Assembly: GCF_000758545.1 (NCBI RefSeq)
Contig: NZ_CP009279.1
Span: forward strand, 1,364,001-1,428,000
DNA: 64,000 nt
Source: Paenibacillus sp. FSL H7-0737
GTDB lineage: Bacteria > Bacillota > Bacilli > Paenibacillales > Paenibacillaceae
Direction: 5' to 3'
Part shown: piece by piece, positions 1 through 10,103 of the stretch
How the letters are laid out: each line of letters begins with the position of its first letter
How positions within the stretch are numbered: the first letter of the stretch is position 1
Program-made: the position numbers and the translations under genes
The notes under the pieces: generated by a model
The model's input: only the letters and a program-made list of their open reading frames with translations
Told to the model about the DNA's origin: nothing
The model's database searches: none

Positions 1-1662
1 AAATTAAGCTCTTATGCTACACGTACATTTATGGTTAAGAATCATGTCCCTGTTGCTAAGATTAACGGACCTTCATCCGTAAATCAGTATGATACGAAAC
101 AATTTACATCAGGGGATATCGATGAGGATACATCAGATCAAGGTTCTTTAGAATACTACTGGAAAGTAACGAACAGTAATGGTGAAGTGAAATCATATCT
201 TACTCGCGATATTACGCTTACCTTCTCAGATCCAGGGGTATATACGCTAGAACATTGGGCAATCGATCAAATAGGAGATAAGTCGAATATCGCTGGATTG
301 CAAGTCCAAGTGAAAGAGAATTTGGCACCTACTATGACTTTAACTAGCCCTTCAGGTACAGCAACAAACCCATCTGTGATCGACTCGGAACAAGGCGATC
401 CATTAATTAAATGGACTTACGCAGATCCAGAAAATGATCCACAGGAGAAATATAGATTAGAGTTTTTTACGAAGGATGATCTATTAGTTTCCACTGTAGA
501 AAATCCAGATCCTACTGGCCTACTCAGACAATATCAAATCCCAAATAATACATTTGAACGGTTTGAATACTTTACAGTGAAAGGTCGGGCGTACTCCAAA
601 TTTTCATGGTCAGATGTATCAAATGAAAAAACATTCATCATCGATAATGCACCTAAGCCGGGATTCACTCTGATCACAGATACTGGTAAAGATGCGACTA
701 AGGTACCGATCTACCGGACGGACGTTCTGAACATTAAGAGTAACGCAACTGATCCGGACGAACCAAAAGGAGATACAATAAGCCACAAGTATTTCTTAAA
801 ACCATCAAGTGGAACAGAAGCCCTAGCAAGCATTCAAAAGGACTTCACGAAGCAGTTTAGTAGTAATGGTGTATTCACCTTTAGACAGCTTGTAACGGAT
901 TCTCTGGGGCTGTACCGTGAAATATCCCATAGTATAACAGTTGTGAATAGAATTCCAACAGTTAATATTACGTATCCAACCAGTACGGACTCGTCAAAAC
1001 CGACAATCGCAAGTACACTTACACCGATCATTAAATGGGATTATCAAGATGAGGACGGAGATCTGCAGCAACGTTATAAGGTGCGAATTATTAACTTGGC
1101 CACCGGTGCAATCAAGGTACAATCTGGTGAACAAGTTTCAAGCGCAAAACAATGGCAGATTCCAGTCAGTTCACTGATTGAGAATGAAAAGTATGCCGTT
1201 GAAATGGAAGTCTTTGATGGTTACAACTGGAGCGATGTCTCTCCACGTAAATACTTCATGGTGAATTTACTGAGTATTAAAGGAGGCGTTAAGCACACCG
1301 AAGAGTGGAACAACAACCGTAAAGGCTACAATCTTAAAAAAAGCGGCAATGAGGAGAGTCCAAGAGGATACAACGTATTTTGGGCAGGAGAACGTTTTGT
1401 TCTGCAAGGTACAGCAACAGGTCTCCCGGATACTGTGCAAGTAACCATGAACGGAGGGTTCACTACGCAGCTCAGCCCAACTAACGACGATAAAACCTTC
1501 TGGACAGGTGAAATGTACGATAGCTCTTTTGAAAAGCTACCAGATGGACCTGTTACTTTTACCTTTACGGCTCAGAATGCGTATAACACCAAAACGGATA
1601 CAGTTACCGTTGTTATATCATCGGATTGGTCGGAGTATTTCCAGAATCATCGAATTAAGTAG
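1..1662 (+). CDS. Modular cell-surface protein with PKD/FnIII-like repeats, 5' end outside window
   Basis: The reading frame is open from base 1, so only the last 553 codons are present. Two kinds of module alternate. PKD-like segments (around the words WKVTNSNGEV and KYFLKPSSGT) alternate with FnIII-like segments that share the pattern IKW-Y-D--D/N-DPQ/LQ--Y near their start and WSDVS near their end (codons ~115-220 and ~320-420). A distinct C-terminal domain of about 130 residues follows. No LPXTG signal or membrane anchor is visible at the C-terminus. The protein is probably secreted or wall-associated through its missing N-terminal part, and adhesion or a structural role is plausible. The function is unknown. 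Confidence 0.75.
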   Translation, partial: KLSSYATRTFMVKNHVPVAKINGPSSVNQYDTKQFTSGDIDEDTSDQGSLEYYWKVTNSNGEVKSYLTRDITLTFSDPGVYTLEHWAIDQIGDKSNIAGLQVQVKENLAPTMTLTSPSGTATNPSVIDSEQGDPLIKWTYADPENDPQEKYRLEFFTKDDLLVSTVENPDPTGLLRQYQIPNNTFERFEYFTVKGRAYSKFSWSDVSNEKTFIIDNAPKPGFTLITDTGKDATKVPIYRTDVLNIKSNATDPDEPKGDTISHKYFLKPSSGTEALASIQKDFTKQFSSNGVFTFRQLVTDSLGLYREISHSITVVNRIPTVNITYPTSTDSSKPTIASTLTPIIKWDYQDEDGDLQQRYKVRIINLATGAIKVQSGEQVSSAKQWQIPVSSLIENEKYAVEMEVFDGYNWSDVSPRKYFMVNLLSIKGGVKHTEEWNNNRKGYNLKKSGNEESPRGYNVFWAGERFVLQGTATGLPDTVQVTMNGGFTTQLSPTNDDKTFWTGEMYDSSFEKLPDGPVTFTFTAQNAYNTKTDTVTVVISSDWSEYFQNHRIK

Positions 1663-1757
1663 AGTAGGAGCCTATATCACCCTATCTTTTTTGCGTGACT
1701 TCACAGGATCATGTTAATGTTGAAGCATTGTATCAAACATTGATAGGGGTAGGGGAC

Positions 1758-2537
1758 ATGATTCGAGAGTTAACACCAGCGGAAATGAAATCAATCTTGA
1801 GTTCGATTAATAGGGAACAGCATTTTTTATACTATTCATACCTTACAGCTCGTAAGCATAATACGGTACACTATGGACAGTTTACAGAGCAGGGGGAGCT
1901 GCTCGGCGTATTGGCTTTTTTTAGAGGGCTTTCGTTCTATGCGTTTTCCGTATTCCCTGTGGAGAAGTCATTCTGTCTCCGGTCCGTGCTTGCAGTTATG
2001 AAAGATCAATTGAGTTTACCTGACAATGCTGTCGGTAATGTAATCGTTAATGAAGAAGTTATGGCTGTACTCGCTTCACAGCTTGAACTTGTTAAGTCAC
2101 CCAAAAAACTGCTTCTAATGAAGCATATCCATCAAGAAGCGTTACCACCGGTGGATACAAGCGTTTTACATTTGGGTCCCCCTTATTTTGAACTCATTGA
2201 GTCGAAAATGGCCGATTTAGATACAATGGCGTTCTCAAAAGAAGAATTACAGTATCCGTTCTATGGTGTGATGGAACAACATGAGCTGATTGCGGTAGGT
2301 GGATACCATATTTATAGCGAAGATTACGTTGAATTGGGGAACATCGGAACGGATGTAAGATGGAGAAGGCAAGGCTACGGGAAAAAGATCTGTGCAGAGC
2401 TCACCCGAGCGGGGGGAAGGGTTACCTCTAACGTGTATTTGAATGTCCTTGAGGAAAATGTAGGCGCAATTTCTCTATATCAATCCATCGGTTATGAGCT
2501 CATGTGCAAACAGTACATGGTCCAATTTGTTATTTGA
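1758..2537 (+). CDS. GNAT family N-acetyltransferase
   Basis: 259 residues. The C-terminal third carries the acetyl-CoA binding signature (RRQGYGK, near residue 200) and the typical end of a GNAT/FR47 fold (VYLNVLEENVGAISLYQSIGYEL). The N-terminal half is a degenerate or substrate-recognition domain. I chose the ATG at 1758 because a purine-rich AGGGGTAGGGG site lies just upstream; a GTG at 1695 in the same frame has no good ribosome binding site. The substrate cannot be predicted. The gene stands alone and ends at a strong hairpin shared with the convergent gene downstream. Confidence 0.8.
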   Translation: MIRELTPAEMKSILSSINREQHFLYYSYLTARKHNTVHYGQFTEQGELLGVLAFFRGLSFYAFSVFPVEKSFCLRSVLAVMKDQLSLPDNAVGNVIVNEEVMAVLASQLELVKSPKKLLLMKHIHQEALPPVDTSVLHLGPPYFELIESKMADLDTMAFSKEELQYPFYGVMEQHELIAVGGYHIYSEDYVELGNIGTDVRWRRQGYGKKICAELTRAGGRVTSNVYLNVLEENVGAISLYQSIGYELMCKQYMVQFVI

Positions 2538-2545
2538 TGGTTAAT

Positions 2546-2586
2546 GAAAAAGGACTAAGCGGATTTAAATCCGCTTAGTCCTTTTT
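2546..2586. terminator. Bidirectional rho-independent terminator
   Basis: A near-perfect palindrome centred on TTTAAA (GGACTAAGCGGATTTAAATC...) is flanked by A-rich and T-rich tracts. It serves the GNAT gene on + and the papain-fold gene on -. Confidence 0.9.
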
Positions 2587-2603
2587 CACAAGCATAGAAC
2601 CTT

Positions 2604-3236
2604 TTATACGACCCCTTCAGTCCGGTCTTCATTCATTCGCATCATTCGTGCGGCAACCGAAGTAGTATGTAATGGTAAAGAGGATGGGCGCGCAGAGGCT
2701 CTCTGAGCTCTACGTAAATAATAGGATAGCTTGCCAGTAAAAATCTTATGTGCACAGAGTGAAAGCGCGAAATCTTCCGGTGTAACGAAGCAGGAAGGCT
2801 TATTCACAGGCTGAACTGCAGTTTCTTCAAATAAAGAGGCAACGAAATGGGAACAAAAATAAGCATTTTCTCTATCGATTTTAATATTCAGAAGCACACC
2901 GATTAATCCTAAAAGATGGTATTTATAACGCTCCTGATTTTGCATCATCCCTTGGACGTGATTGTACATCGTATCGTATTCCTCAGCGCTAACACGCAAC
3001 TGATAGATGGAACAATTAGCACTGCTATAAAAAGGGTCGATAAAGTTCTCCTGGATTAGTCCTGCCACAAATGGATTGTGCATTTTTTTTCTTCCGAAGC
3101 TGTATACCTCCCGCAGTTCACAGTCAAAGGCGATCGAAGCATGATTCAGATCGGCTTTTGTAAACCACTTAATAAAACCACTAAAGGCCGTACCTGTACC
3201 GGTAAGCACAATAAAGATGTCCTTATTCGAACTCAT
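2604..3236 (-). CDS. Permuted papain-fold (YiiX/NlpC-P60 type) protein
   Basis: 210 residues. The pattern fits the circularly permuted NlpC/P60 or YaeF/YiiX superfamily: an early histidine in LNHASIAFD (His32), then a late cysteine in AYFCSHFVA (Cys128). Members of this superfamily act as peptidases, amidases or lipid hydrolases, often on cell-wall or membrane substrates. No signal peptide is evident. The chosen ATG lies 9 bases after AAAGGA; a TTG two codons upstream sits too close to that site. The substrate is unknown. The basic, Arg/Ser-rich tail after residue ~180 looks disordered. Confidence 0.65.
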   Translation of the reverse strand: MSSNKDIFIVLTGTGTAFSGFIKWFTKADLNHASIAFDCELREVYSFGRKKMHNPFVAGLIQENFIDPFYSSANCSIYQLRVSAEEYDTMYNHVQGMMQNQERYKYHLLGLIGVLLNIKIDRENAYFCSHFVASLFEETAVQPVNKPSCFVTPEDFALSLCAHKIFTGKLSYYLRRAQRASARPSSLPLHTTSVAARMMRMNEDRTEGVV

Positions 3237-3462
3237 GTTCAAAGTTCCTTTCCACTAGGAAATGTTGGGTAATGAATGAAAATTATGCTTAACTAACTCC
3301 ATCTTACTGTATATTTGAGCATTGTAAAACAATCTTTAGTCGCAATTAAAAACTAGACCATAGACTAGTGCAATTCTGGCTTGTCTCATAGTTCTTGTGT
3401 GTATATAAATACGTCGATATTGCAAAAGATAAGCTGTTCAAATAAAGAGTTTTTAAAAACAA

Positions 3463-3492
3463 TTGGAATTGCTTCCACACTAATGATACAAT
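3463..3492 (+). promoter_or_regulatory. Putative sigma-A promoter of tkt
   Basis: TTGGAA (3463-3468), an 18-base spacer and TACAAT (3487-3492) precede the tkt ribosome binding site by about 35 bases. The rest of the gap 3237-3462 is AT-rich and shows no other feature I can support. Confidence 0.55.
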
Positions 3493-3538
3493 AAGAGTCA
3501 AAATGACATTCTTGAGATTTCAGAGGAGGAACTATTAA

Positions 3539-5581
3539 ATGAGTGAACAAGAACAAGCGATTCAAAAGGAAGAAAACTCAACTGTAGATAACCTGTCCAT
3601 TACAACGATTCGTACTTTGGCGATTGACGCCATTGAAAAAGCAAACTCCGGCCACCCAGGTATGCCAATGGGTTCTGCACCAATGGGCTACCAATTGTTT
3701 GCAAAAACAATGAAACACAACCCTGATCATCCAACATGGGTAAACCGTGACCGTTTTGTATTGTCCGCAGGACATGGTTCTATGCTTCTGTACAGCTTGT
3801 TGCACCTTAGTGGTTATGATCTGCCTATGGAAGAATTGAAAAATTTCCGTCAATGGGGCAGCTTGACTCCGGGTCACCCAGAAGTAGGTCACACCGCTGG
3901 TGTCGATGCAACAACAGGTCCACTTGGACAAGGTATTGGTATGGCTGTTGGTATGGCTATGGCTGAAGCTCAATTGGGAGCTACCTACAACAAAGATGAA
4001 CATAAAGTGGTTGACCACTATACTTACGCTATTTGTGGTGATGGTGACCTGATGGAAGGGATCTCTTCCGAGTCCGCTTCACTCGCTGGTCATTTGAAAC
4101 TGGGCAAATTGGTTGTATTGTATGATTCAAATGATATTTCCCTTGATGGTAAATTGAACCTTTCCTTCTCCGAGAACGTGGCTCAACGTTTTGATGCTTA
4201 TGGTTGGCAAGTACTTCGCGTTGAAGACGGAAATGATCTTCCGGCTATTGCCAAAGCGATTGCTGAAGCTCAAGCTGAGACTAGCAAACCGACTTTGATC
4301 GAAGTGAAAACTGTAATTGGTTATGGTAGCCCTAACAAACAAGGTAAAGGCGGCCATGGAGGTACTCACGGTTCCCCACTTGGAGCAGAAGAAGCTAAGC
4401 TGACCAAAGATTTCTACAAATGGGTATACGAAGAAGATTTCTATGTACCTGACGAAGTGCGTGCTCATTTTGCAGAAGTGAAGAAAAACGGAATCGCAGC
4501 TAATAAAGCTTGGGATGACAAATTCGCAGCTTACAAAAAAGCATATCCAGAGCTTGCTGCACAGTTCGAAACAGTAATCAACGGCGATCTTCCAGAAGGC
4601 TGGGATGCTAACCTTCCAACTTACACTACTGAAGATAAAGCAGTATCGACTCGTGTTGCTTCCGGTAGTGCGCTTAACGGTCTGACTGCTGGTGTTCCTC
4701 AGCTTGTGGGCGGTTCTGCTGACTTGGAAAGCTCCACTATGACGCATTTGAATGGTTTGACATCGTTCACACCAGAATCTTATGATGGCCGCAACATCTA
4801 CTTCGGCGTACGTGAGTTTGGTATGGCTGCTGCAATGAACGGTATTGCACTGCACACAGGTCTTAAAGTATTCGGAGGAACATTCTTCGTGTTCACAGAC
4901 TACCTGCGTCCAGCCATCCGTTTGGCTTCGATCATGAAATTGCCAGTAACCTATGTACTGACACATGACAGTATTGCAGTTGGTGAAGATGGTCCTACGC
5001 ATGAACCAATCGAACAATTGGCTTCCCTGCGTATCATCCCAGGTCTGACTGTTATTCGTCCGGCTGATGCTAACGAAACTTCTGCAGCATGGGCTTATGC
5101 TATGGAAAACAAAGAGAATCCAGTTGCTTTGGTTCTGACTCGTCAAAACTTGCCAATTCTTGCTGGAACAGTTGATGGCGTTCGTGAAAACATCAAACGT
5201 GGTGGTTATGTTGTTTCTGATTCCAAGAATGGCACTCCACAAGCACAACTGATCGCTACTGGTTCTGAGGTACAATTGGCTGTTAAAGCACAAGCTGCTT
5301 TGGCTGAAGAAGGTATCGATGTTCGTGTAATCAGCTTGCCAAGCTGGGATCTGTTCGAAAAACAAGATAAAGAATACCGTGATTCCGTAATTCTTCCAGG
5401 AGTTAAGGCTCGTCTTGCAATCGAAATGGCACAAACCTTTGGCTGGGAACGTTACACTGGTGACCAAGGCGATATCCTCGGTATCACTACTTTCGGAGCT
5501 TCCGCACCTGGAGACAGAGTAATGAAAGAATACGGCTTTACTGTTGAAAATGTAGTTAGCCGTGTGAAAGCACTTCTGTAA
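3539..5581 (+). CDS. tkt: Transketolase
   Basis: 680 residues, the normal length for bacterial transketolase. It transfers two-carbon ketol units between sugar phosphates in the non-oxidative pentose phosphate pathway, using thiamine diphosphate. Seen in order: the N-terminal sugar-phosphate/ThDP part with [17 protein letters not shown] and the ThDP motif GDGDLMEG ending in [10 protein letters not shown]; the pyrimidine-binding domain with [14 protein letters not shown] and [16 protein letters not shown]; and the C-terminal domain with ATGSEVQLA. The start has an ideal site (GAGGAGG) 8 bases upstream. Codon use is strongly biased, as expected of a highly expressed gene. ppnP follows 33 bases later. 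Confidence 0.97.
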   Translation: MSEQEQAIQKEENSTVDNLSITTIRTLAIDAIEKANSGHPGMPMGSAPMGYQLFAKTMKHNPDHPTWVNRDRFVLSAGHGSMLLYSLLHLSGYDLPMEELKNFRQWGSLTPGHPEVGHTAGVDATTGPLGQGIGMAVGMAMAEAQLGATYNKDEHKVVDHYTYAICGDGDLMEGISSESASLAGHLKLGKLVVLYDSNDISLDGKLNLSFSENVAQRFDAYGWQVLRVEDGNDLPAIAKAIAEAQAETSKPTLIEVKTVIGYGSPNKQGKGGHGGTHGSPLGAEEAKLTKDFYKWVYEEDFYVPDEVRAHFAEVKKNGIAANKAWDDKFAAYKKAYPELAAQFETVINGDLPEGWDANLPTYTTEDKAVSTRVASGSALNGLTAGVPQLVGGSADLESSTMTHLNGLTSFTPESYDGRNIYFGVREFGMAAAMNGIALHTGLKVFGGTFFVFTDYLRPAIRLASIMKLPVTYVLTHDSIAVGEDGPTHEPIEQLASLRIIPGLTVIRPADANETSAAWAYAMENKENPVALVLTRQNLPILAGTVDGVRENIKRGGYVVSDSKNGTPQAQLIATGSEVQLAVKAQAALAEEGIDVRVISLPSWDLFEKQDKEYRDSVILPGVKARLAIEMAQTFGWERYTGDQGDILGITTFGASAPGDRVMKEYGFTVENVVSRVKALL

Positions 5582-5614
5582 TTAACTGAATAATCATTAG
5601 GGGGAGAACAAGTA

Positions 5615-5932
5615 ATGAGTCAGTTTAACAACGCAACGATTGAAAAAGCAGCCAATGTATATTATGGCGGACAAGTAACAAGCCGTACGGTAATTTTGCA
5701 GGATGGAACTAAGGTCACACTTGGTATCATGTTGCCTGGTGTATATGAATTTGGTACGGATGGTCCTGAAATTATGGAGATTCTGTCCGGCGATCTTAAA
5801 GTGCTGCTTCCCGGCACTGAGGTATGGCAGGAGATTAAGGGAGCAGCAACGTTCAATGTCCCTGGCAACTCAAAATTTGCGTTGGAAGTATTTGAAGTAA
5901 CTGATTATTGCTGTTCTTACCCGGTTCTATAA
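5615..5932 (+). CDS. ppnP: Pyrimidine/purine nucleoside phosphorylase PpnP (DUF1255)
   Basis: 105 residues, a single cupin domain matching the PpnP/YaiE family in length and motif order ([36 protein letters not shown]). Known family activity is phosphorolysis of several nucleosides to free base and ribose 1-phosphate. Its position directly after transketolase suggests that salvaged pentose phosphate is fed into the pentose phosphate pathway (inference). The ribosome binding site is GGGGGAG. A terminator follows. Confidence 0.9.
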   Translation: MSQFNNATIEKAANVYYGGQVTSRTVILQDGTKVTLGIMLPGVYEFGTDGPEIMEILSGDLKVLLPGTEVWQEIKGAATFNVPGNSKFALEVFEVTDYCCSYPVL

Positions 5933-5944
5933 AGAGATAACTAG

Positions 5945-5980
5945 AAAGCTCTGCTGAAAAGCAGGGCTTTTTCTTTTTTT
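5945..5980 (+). terminator. Rho-independent terminator after ppnP
   Basis: Stem AAAGCTCTGC / GCAGGGCTTT (one bulge) followed by a T-rich tract. Confidence 0.85.
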
Positions 5981-6061
5981 TCTTGCACTACAAAGAATAA
6001 TTTAGTATTATTAATGCAAACAAACGTTCGTGTATTTTAACTACATAAGTAATTAATTAGT

Positions 6062-6106
6062 TAAAAAAGACCGCCTCTCACATTGGAAGTCATGTGAGAA
6101 ACGGTC
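6062..6106 (-). terminator. Rho-independent terminator of the 6-PGDH-like gene
   Basis: Stem GACCG-CTCTCACAT / ATGTGAGA-CGGTC (6069-6106), with a T-run on the minus strand immediately after it. Confidence 0.8.
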
Positions 6107-6122
6107 ATGAGTAAGTGAAATG

Positions 6123-7022
6123 TTATTCGGATACAGTAGAACCCATTTTTTGTCCGATCCACTCTTCATAGCATTTCACTACAGCGGAGAGGTCTTCGTC
6201 GCCATAGCCTTGGGTAAACCCAGCTTGAAACATGCTTTTAGCTAGTCCCAGCATTGGAGAAGGGACGCCTGTGAAATCGCTGTGGGCGGAGGCTAACTTC
6301 AAATCCTTTAACATTAATGCAAGGGAGAACTGATTGCTGAAATCATTTTCTATGATTTTACGGCCTTTAAGCTCTGCTTGTTTGCTACCCGCAGAACCAA
6401 GCTGCACTAGTTCAAGGAACTTGTCAGCTGGAACACCTGATTTTACAGCGATAGCGAATCCTTCAGCCAGGGCAATGTTGTGAATGCCGACCATAGCATT
6501 ATGAGCCAGCTTGGCTACAGCACCACTGCCGTTCTCACCCATATGTATCAGCTTTTTGCCCAAAGTATCGAAGATATCGCGATGCTGTTCTATAACTTCA
6601 GCACTGCCGCCAACCATGAACACCAAGGTTCCTTCAATAGCTGCCGGCTTGCTTCCGGTCACTGGCGCGTCAAGGAAATGTCCACCTCGAGCTTCTACAG
6701 CAGTGGCAATTTCGTGAACTAGTCCTGGAGAAATTGTGCTGGAATCAATAATTAAGCCGCCTGGCTTAAGTGCATCAAGAATACCATCCTGACCATAAAA
6801 CACTTCACGAACCGAATCATCATTACTGATCATGGTAATAATAACATCCTTACCTTCAGCGGCGGCACGTGGCGTAAGGGCAGTCTGGGCACCTTCTGCT
6901 TCAAGAGGTTTACATTTAGCTGCTGTACGGTTGTACACCGTCACCTGAAAGCCGCCACGAAGCAAGTTGGAAGCCATTGGCGCTCCCATTGTTCCAAGTC
7001 CGATAAAACCGATTTGTTTCAT
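6123..7022 (-). CDS. NAD(P)-dependent beta-hydroxyacid dehydrogenase (GarR/HIBADH family)
   Basis: 299 residues. It shows the Rossmann signature IGFIGLGTMGAPMASNLL at the N-terminus, the substrate motif DAPVTGSKPAAIEGTL (about residues 118-133) and the catalytic-lysine helix GSGAVAKLAHNAM. This is the family of 2-hydroxy-3-oxopropionate (tartronate semialdehyde) reductase and 3-hydroxyisobutyrate dehydrogenase; the exact substrate is not decidable. I start at the ATG preceded by GGAAGGTGG; a GTG four codons upstream overlaps that site. The gene is monocistronic and convergent with ppnP. Confidence 0.88.
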   Translation of the reverse strand: MKQIGFIGLGTMGAPMASNLLRGGFQVTVYNRTAAKCKPLEAEGAQTALTPRAAAEGKDVIITMISNDDSVREVFYGQDGILDALKPGGLIIDSSTISPGLVHEIATAVEARGGHFLDAPVTGSKPAAIEGTLVFMVGGSAEVIEQHRDIFDTLGKKLIHMGENGSGAVAKLAHNAMVGIHNIALAEGFAIAVKSGVPADKFLELVQLGSAGSKQAELKGRKIIENDFSNQFSLALMLKDLKLASAHSDFTGVPSPMLGLAKSMFQAGFTQGYGDEDLSAVVKCYEEWIGQKMGSTVSE

Positions 7023-7101
7023 TTGTATAGCCACCTTCCGTTTTCTTCATTCTATCACGGCACTTAGGCTAGCACCACAGCTCAGCCATGCCTAATGATG
7101 C

Positions 7102-7115
7102 GGGAAACGCTTCCA
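7102..7115. promoter_or_regulatory. Possible cre (CcpA) operator upstream of pgi
   Basis: GGGAAACGCTTCCA agrees with 12 of 14 positions of the catabolite responsive element TGWAARCGYTWNCW as I recall it. It lies about 60 bases before the putative pgi promoter, between two divergent genes. Sequence resemblance is the only evidence. Confidence 0.35.
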
Positions 7116-7164
7116 TGAAACTTTCGAAAACTTGGTTCTAAAGCCCGGGATGTGCCCTAAGACC

Positions 7165-7193
7165 TTGCCAGTCAAGGCAAATTAAAGTATCCT
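7165..7193 (+). promoter_or_regulatory. Putative sigma-A promoter of pgi
   Basis: TTGCCA, a 17-base spacer and TATCCT (4 of 6 matches in each box), about 60 bases before the pgi start. Confidence 0.4.
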
Positions 7194-7256
7194 AATTATA
7201 AAGTTGTAACAAGCGGTTTCAAATTTAAAGAGATAAACAGGAGGTTTCCATTACCG

Positions 7257-8612
7257 ATGTCTAAGAAGATTAATTTTGACTACACCAAAGCCCTTACTTT
7301 CTTCAATCAACAAGAAATTGACAACCTTGCCGCTCCAGTTAAGTTAGCGCACGAACAGTTGCATAATAAGACTGGTGTAGGTTCCGACTATCTTGGATGG
7401 ATTGATCTTCCATCAGCTTATGATAAGGAAGAATTCGCACGCATTCAGCAAGCCGCAAAGAAGATCCAGAGCGATTCCGAAGTACTGATTGTAATTGGTA
7501 TTGGTGGTTCTTATCTGGGAGCACGCGCAGCGATTGAAGCGCTCTCGCATTCTTTTTACAATAACCTTTCTAAAGATAAGCGCAAAACTCCAGAAGTTTA
7601 TTTCGCTGGTAATAACATCAGTTCTACATACATCACGCATTTGCTTGATCTAGTAGAAGGCAAAGACTTCTCTGTGAACGTAATCTCCAAATCAGGAACT
7701 ACGACTGAGCCAGCCATTGCTTTCCGCATTTTCCGCGCAGCTCTGGAGAAGAAATATGGTAAGGAAGAAGCTCGCAAACGTATTTACGCTACTACAGATA
7801 AGGAAAAAGGTGCCCTTAAGAAATTGGCTACTGAAGAAGGTTATGAATCCTTCATCATTCCAGACGATGTAGGCGGACGTTACTCCGTATTGACACCTGT
7901 AGGCTTGCTTCCAATCGCTGTAGCAGGTATTAACATTGAAGAGATGATGCAAGGTGCTGCTGCCGCTGCGGATGAGTTCAATAATCCAGATGTAGCTACT
8001 AACCAAGCTTATCAATATGCTGCAGTTCGTAATGCTCTGTATCGCAAAGGTAAGACAACTGAAATCCTCGTTAACTATGAGCCTTCCTTACACTTTGTAT
8101 CGGAGTGGTGGAAACAATTGTTTGGCGAGAGCGAAGGTAAGGATTTCAAAGGAATTTATCCTTCTTCCGTTGATTTCTCTACGGATCTACACTCCATGGG
8201 TCAATTTATACAAGAAGGTAACCGTAATATCTTTGAAACGGTAATCCAAGTAGATCAAGTGGCTCATCATGTTACCATTGAGAATGATCCAGATGATCTG
8301 GATGGCTTGAACTTCTTAACAGGAAAGACTATGGATTTCGTAAATAAGAAGGCTTTCCAAGGTACAATGCTTGCGCATACAGATGGTCAAGTACCTAACC
8401 TTATCGTTACTATTCCTGATCAAACACCATACACATTTGGTTATTTGGTTTACTTCTTTGAAAAAGCTTGCGGCATCAGCGGTTACCTGCTCGGTGTTAA
8501 CCCATTCGACCAACCAGGCGTTGAAGCATACAAGAAGAATATGTTTGCGCTGCTTGGCAAACCGGGTTACGAAAAAGAAAAGGCAGAGCTGGAAGCAAGA
8601 CTTACAGAATAG
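7257..8612 (+). CDS. pgi: Glucose-6-phosphate isomerase
   Basis: 451 residues, the length of the Bacillus-type enzyme. It interconverts glucose 6-phosphate and fructose 6-phosphate. Family motifs are clear: [18 protein letters not shown], the phosphate-binding [30 protein letters not shown], and the C-terminal signature region [12 protein letters not shown] containing the catalytic lysine. The start has AGGAGG 10 bases upstream. With tkt nearby, this part of the window carries two central sugar-phosphate enzymes as separate transcription units. Confidence 0.97.
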   Translation: MSKKINFDYTKALTFFNQQEIDNLAAPVKLAHEQLHNKTGVGSDYLGWIDLPSAYDKEEFARIQQAAKKIQSDSEVLIVIGIGGSYLGARAAIEALSHSFYNNLSKDKRKTPEVYFAGNNISSTYITHLLDLVEGKDFSVNVISKSGTTTEPAIAFRIFRAALEKKYGKEEARKRIYATTDKEKGALKKLATEEGYESFIIPDDVGGRYSVLTPVGLLPIAVAGINIEEMMQGAAAAADEFNNPDVATNQAYQYAAVRNALYRKGKTTEILVNYEPSLHFVSEWWKQLFGESEGKDFKGIYPSSVDFSTDLHSMGQFIQEGNRNIFETVIQVDQVAHHVTIENDPDDLDGLNFLTGKTMDFVNKKAFQGTMLAHTDGQVPNLIVTIPDQTPYTFGYLVYFFEKACGISGYLLGVNPFDQPGVEAYKKNMFALLGKPGYEKEKAELEARLTE

Positions 8613-8657
8613 TATTGCAGCAGTAATTTAGAGACCATTCATACTAGTGTAAGTCAC

Positions 8658-8699
8658 CAGGAGCAGTCCATAGGTAATCCAATACCGGGGCTGCTCCTG
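8658..8699 (+). terminator. Inverted repeat after pgi, possible terminator
   Basis: CAGGAGCAG (8658-8666) pairs with CTGCTCCTG (8691-8699). No clear T-tract follows, so termination is uncertain. Confidence 0.45.
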
Positions 8700-8743
8700 A
8701 CATTATATGAAGACATCATATGTATATAAGGACTGGAATAATT

Positions 8744-9376
8744 ATGTTAGAACATTATCGAACGGTGCGCTCTTCCGGTTCTAAGGAAGTCGTAATCCGC
8801 AAATCTCGCTTCATTGGTCATGTTATGCCAGTTGAGAATGAAGAAGAAGCATTGTTGTTTATCGAAGACATCAAGAAGAAACATCGGGACGCAACGCATA
8901 ACTGTTCTGCTTATGTGATTGGGGAGAGAGACGAAATCCAGAGGCAATCGGACGACGGGGAGCCGAGTGGAACAGCCGGCAAACCGATTTTGGAAGTAAT
9001 TCGCAACCAGGGAGTTAAAAATGTCGCAATTGTTGTTACCCGTTATTTCGGAGGCATTATGCTGGGTGCCGGAGGGCTGATTAGAGCTTATACGGATGGG
9101 GCAGTGCTTGCGCTTGAAGCAGGAGAAGTAATCACCCGTGTGCTAAGACGAGAGGTATTCGTAGAAATTGATTACACTTGGCTAGGCAAGGTTGAGAACG
9201 AACTTCGGGGAAGAGGTATTCAGACCGGCGAGACTTTGTTCACCGATAAAGTAACGTTGTTATGTTTACCGCGAAATGATGAGGGAGACGCATTTATGGC
9301 ATGGATAACAGATCTAACCCAAGGGCAAGCCTTGGTAACAGAAGGGCGGCGGATTTACTACAGCGAAGGGGATTAG
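8744..9376 (+). CDS. YigZ/IMPACT family protein (YvyE-like)
   Basis: 210 residues. The N-terminal IMPACT/UPF0029 domain is clear: KSRFIGHV, HNCSAYVIGE, DDGEPSGTAGKPILE, VVTRYFGGIMLGAGGLIRAY. A C-terminal DUF1949 domain follows. Members are linked to translation or stress control but have no firm biochemical role in bacteria. The ATG at 8744 gives the family-typical start MLEHYRTV with AAGGA upstream; an in-frame ATG at 8720 lacks a good site. Four bases separate it from the TetR gene, so the two are probably co-transcribed. Confidence 0.85.
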   Translation: MLEHYRTVRSSGSKEVVIRKSRFIGHVMPVENEEEALLFIEDIKKKHRDATHNCSAYVIGERDEIQRQSDDGEPSGTAGKPILEVIRNQGVKNVAIVVTRYFGGIMLGAGGLIRAYTDGAVLALEAGEVITRVLRREVFVEIDYTWLGKVENELRGRGIQTGETLFTDKVTLLCLPRNDEGDAFMAWITDLTQGQALVTEGRRIYYSEGD

Positions 9377-9380
9377 GTAT

Positions 9381-9962
9381 ATGGCAAGGAGAGCAGTGGA
9401 GCAGGAGTTGTCGAGGGGAAGAATATTAGAGGCCGCTAGGCATCTGTTTATTACCAAAGGGTATCGAGCGATTTCAATGCGAAGCATCGGTCAGCATTTG
9501 GGATACAGCCACGGCTCTCTCTATTATCATTTCAAAGAGAAGGCGGAATTGTTCTACGCCATTGTTGTCGAAGATTTTAATCATGTGGCTACTTTGCTTG
9601 GTCAAGTAATGAATAAGCCACCTGAAGAGGGTATGACTCGAGTAGAGCAGCTAATTATGGAGTTTATAAGGTTTGGAATAGATCATCCTTATCAGTATGA
9701 AATTATGTTCATGATTCGTGATGAAGAGCTGCTGGCTTATTGTAGGGCAGAGCAGGGACGATGTTTTGATTTATTCTCAAGTATTGTACGCCGTCATATG
9801 AAGGAAGAGGGATATGTGTCCGAGGATTGGCAGAACGTGCCGCTAACCTTGTTCTTATCCGCTCACGGATTTATATCTTATTATATCCAAGATAAAGTAT
9901 CATTTGAGGATGTAAAAGAGGCAGCATCAGCTCATATCAAGGTTTTATGTCGCAGCCTTTAA
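9381..9962 (+). CDS. TetR family transcriptional regulator
   Basis: 193 residues. The N-terminal helix-turn-helix is typical (ILEAARHLFITKGYRAISMRSIG, then YSHGSLYYHFKEKAELF, about residues 13-60), followed by a variable helical ligand domain. It probably represses its own unit or an unlinked target. Its only close neighbour in the same direction is the YigZ-like gene 4 bases upstream, and no obvious operator was found. Confidence 0.88.
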   Translation: MARRAVEQELSRGRILEAARHLFITKGYRAISMRSIGQHLGYSHGSLYYHFKEKAELFYAIVVEDFNHVATLLGQVMNKPPEEGMTRVEQLIMEFIRFGIDHPYQYEIMFMIRDEELLAYCRAEQGRCFDLFSSIVRRHMKEEGYVSEDWQNVPLTLFLSAHGFISYYIQDKVSFEDVKEAASAHIKVLCRSL

Positions 9963-9978
9963 CATGCTGTTTTTTTTA
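9951..9978 (+). terminator. Weak terminator overlapping the end of the TetR gene
   Basis: A short CAGC...GCTG stem ends in a run of eight T residues. A second inverted repeat (AATGGCCGCT...AGCGGCCATT, 10060-10098) lies before the convergent yjbQ-like gene and may end that transcript. Confidence 0.4.
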
Positions 9979-10103
9979 TAAGTTCACACTTTAAAGCTGT
10001 GCATTGGTATAACGCTACTTCTCTGCTTGGTCAAAGTAATAATTAATTCTAGTTATATTTTAATGGCCGCTCCGTAGCAATAACGGAAGCGGCCATTCAT
10101 CGT

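Noticed and set aside
4127..5467. Long open frame antisense to transketolase (446 codons)
   Set aside because: It lies fully opposite a highly expressed gene with strong codon bias. The translation is rich in Cys, Ser, Phe and Trp, with no family motif and no ribosome binding site. It is a shadow of tkt.
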